Shown in pieces: positions 62,412 to 64,000 of a stretch of 64,000 nucleotides of DNA; the first letter of the stretch is position 1; the number at the start of each line of letters is the position of its first letter. Source of the DNA: Castellaniella sp049651205 (GTDB lineage: Bacteria; Pseudomonadota; Gammaproteobacteria; Burkholderiales; Burkholderiaceae_B); contig NZ_JBASBR010000015.1 in assembly GCF_049651205.1 (NCBI RefSeq), forward strand, positions 104,429-168,428. Direction: 5' to 3'. The translations under genes and the position numbers were made by a program. The notes under the pieces were generated by a model, which was not told the DNA's origin, did no database searches, and saw only the letters and a program-made list of their open reading frames with translations.

Positions 62412-63059
62412 TCAGGCCTTGGTTGGGTAGGTATCCACCCCGATCACGACATGTGACCCATCGGGTGAAAACGCATAAGGCGGGACTTCGAGATTATCTG
62501 GGGCCGGCTTGTTCTTGAATACGCGGCCGGCGAGATCGAAGGTAGAGCCGTGACACGGGCAGAGCCAACCGCCCGGCCAATCATTGGGTAACCCCGACTG
62601 GGCGCCCGTTTGAAAATGCGCTGTGGGCGAGCAACCCAGGTGCGTACAGATACCAATACAGATAAAGATCTCGGGCTTGCGCGAGCGGTACTCGTTTTTG
62701 GCCCACTCGGGGGTAAACCCGGCGCGCTCGGATTGAGGATCAGCGAGTTCGGAATCGTGCTTCGGCAGATCTTCGAGCTCGGCCTTGGTACGGCGCACAA
62801 CCCAGACAGGTTTGCCGCGCCACTCGACCGTCATCATCTGCCCCTCGGGCAGCCCCGAGATATCCGCCTCGACCGGAGCCCCAGCCGCCTTGGCTTTCTC
62901 GGACGGCGCAAATGATCCAACCAAAGGCACCGCCGTTGCTACCCCGGCCACCCCGCCTAACGTACAGGCTGATGCCACCCAGAAACGACGGGAAGGGTCG
63001 GGGGGCAAGTTGGGGTCGACTGCGCCCTGCTCATCGGACTGTGTCGGATTTTGACTCAT
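62412..63059 (-). CDS. petA: Rieske iron-sulfur protein, bc1 complex
   Basis: A 215-aa protein with a twin-arginine type signal anchor (SRRFWVASACTLGGVAGVA) and the Rieske cluster ligands Cys138, His140, Cys167 and His170 in CTHLGC and CPCHGSTFD; Cys143 and Cys169 form the usual disulfide. First gene of the operon, about 170 bp from the divergent mscL. Confidence 0.96.
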   Translation of the reverse strand: MSQNPTQSDEQGAVDPNLPPDPSRRFWVASACTLGGVAGVATAVPLVGSFAPSEKAKAAGAPVEADISGLPEGQMMTVEWRGKPVWVVRRTKAELEDLPKHDSELADPQSERAGFTPEWAKNEYRSRKPEIFICIGICTHLGCSPTAHFQTGAQSGLPNDWPGGWLCPCHGSTFDLAGRVFKNKPAPDNLEVPPYAFSPDGSHVVIGVDTYPTKA

Positions 63060-63225
63060 TTGTTATCCCTGGTAGCCGCCCCGGAGGGCGGATCGTTAGA
63101 CAATATCGGCTTGCACATGGACGCAACACAGGCAGTATCGCCTGCCTAATCTGCATCCACGGGGGTCTTCAACCGCGTATTATAGCGTTACGACCAACGT
63201 GGTAAATCCCGAGGAGAAACCCAAC

Positions 63226-63678
63226 ATGGCCAAAGCAAGCGGTTTTATCAAAGAATTCCAGGAATTCGCCGTCAAGGGCAACATGATGGACCTGGCCATC
63301 GGTGTCATTATTGGTGGCGCCTTTGGCAAAATAATTGATTCAATCGTCAACGATCTAGTCATGCCGCTCATCAACTTCATCCTCGGCGGCCAAGTCAACT
63401 TCGACAACCTCTTCTGGGTCCTGCGCCTGCCCGAAGGCTACGCCGGCCCCATGACCTCCGTCGACCTCACCAAAGCCGGCGCCGTCGTCTTTGCCTGGGG
63501 CCACTTCCTCACCATCCTTGTCAACTTCATTCTCCTGGCACTCGTTGTCTTCATGCTGGTCAAGATGGTCAACAACGCCCGTCGCCGCCTAGAGGCCCCG
63601 CCGCCCCCCGCAGCCGCCCCCGCCACCCCCGAGGACGTCGTCCTCCTGCGCGAAATCCGCGACGCCCTCAAAAAATAA
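63226..63678 (+). CDS. mscL: Large-conductance mechanosensitive channel
   Basis: A 150-aa channel with two membrane segments. The family start GFIKEFQEFAVKGNMMDLAIGVIIGGAFGKIIDSIVND (in pieces) and the cytoplasmic tail PEDVVLLREIRDALKK are typical. GAGGAG precedes the ATG at 63226. It opens under membrane tension to release solutes on osmotic downshock. Confidence 0.96.
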   Translation: MAKASGFIKEFQEFAVKGNMMDLAIGVIIGGAFGKIIDSIVNDLVMPLINFILGGQVNFDNLFWVLRLPEGYAGPMTSVDLTKAGAVVFAWGHFLTILVNFILLALVVFMLVKMVNNARRRLEAPPPPAAAPATPEDVVLLREIRDALKK

Positions 63679-64000
63679 TCACCCGCTGCGCCGCTGCCCG
63701 CCGCAGCGGCGCAATCCCCTGTATTCCAGCCCCCATTCCTTGCGTGGCGCACGCGCCGCGACAAGCGGCAGAGCGTGATTCCGCTGTCCCGCACAGCCCG
63801 GTACGCCTATAAAACGGGTGAGAGAAGGCGCACTTCATTTCCTCTTGGTGTATCCGGCAGCATTTAACTGAATCGCTTCCAAACAAGCCCCACACAGCAG
63901 CCGCAAAATCTCCCAAAATCGTCAATCCTCGCGGGGAGGTGTTGGGGGGCACTATTGGAGCCCACCCCCCCAATCCCGGCGAAGCCGCCGAATTGCGACT
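63679..64000. other. 322-bp right-edge region without a recognisable gene
   Basis: Begins with a perfect 11-bp stem (63687-63697 with 63703-63713, loop CCGCC), a possible terminator for mscL though without a U-tract. The minus-strand frame 63668-63973 is not recognised. The last 100 bp are rich in C and G runs; nothing else is seen. Confidence 0.6.

Noticed and set aside
63687..63713. 11-bp stem after mscL as a rho-independent terminator
   Set aside because: The stem is perfect, but no U-tract follows on the plus strand, so it is only mentioned with the edge region.

Overview
The window looks like chromosomal DNA of a GC-rich betaproteobacterium of the order Burkholderiales, most probably family Alcaligenaceae (the Bordetella, Achromobacter, Castellaniella, Pusillimonas group). 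This is an inference from gene content and order: aceK - isovaleryl-CoA dehydrogenase - MerR regulator, petABC next to sspA-sspB, several solute-binding-protein transporters (TAXI-TRAP, Liv-type ABC), and a general porin of the Bordetella type. I see no insertion sequence, prophage, CRISPR array or rRNA. One tRNA gene (Thr, anticodon TGT) is present.

Left third (1-31 kb), mostly housekeeping. aceK runs off the left edge and is co-directional with ivd and a MerR regulator; a perfect 16-bp palindrome inside a promoter with a 19-bp spacer sits between the regulator and a divergent metallo-beta-lactamase-fold hydrolase. Then come metC, an unusual nested palindrome plus a 20-bp tandem repeat that triplicates the end of dsbA, then dsbA, a SPOR-domain protein and argS, an RHS protein ending in a DUF2235 lipase domain, a DUF1840 pair, leuA with a leucine-rich leader peptide (CTA CTA CTT CTA), rpoN with a divergent membrane protein, bfd-bfr with a Fur-like box, prfC, a RhlE-type helicase, lemA plus a TPM-domain protein, a DUF2868/DUF3482 GTPase pair, and a TAXI-TRAP transporter with its DUF1850 partner.

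Middle (31-45 kb): a ClC channel translationally coupled to a CPA1 antiporter; a complete Liv-type ABC transporter (SBP-H-M-G-F); an acyl-CoA dehydrogenase - acyl-CoA synthetase - TetR operon that shares a palindromic operator-like sequence with the ABC operon; an AraC regulator divergent from a BASS-family transporter.

Accessory block (45.2-57.7 kb): the part most likely to be an undescribed system. It holds two small [2Fe-2S] ferredoxins around an unrecognised 104-aa protein, a GntR/FCD regulator, a TauE/SafE permease, a large multispan permease, a RidA-like protein, a porin, a short gamma-glutamyltransferase-like enzyme, a heme-oxygenase-like diiron oxidase (TenA/PqqC fold with a complete E-H-E-H-D-H ligand set), an aldehyde dehydrogenase, a GlcG/HbpS-like protein, a ferredoxin-NAD(P)H reductase and an 81-aa unknown. 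Six intergenic regions of this block carry a GTATAC-centred palindrome, including the one before the GntR gene, so I infer one GntR-controlled regulon for uptake and oxygenase-based breakdown of a still unknown, probably nitrogen-containing, compound.

Right end (58-64 kb): a secreted protein with an internal duplication, tRNA-Thr, sspB-sspA, the cytochrome bc1 operon petABC, and mscL.
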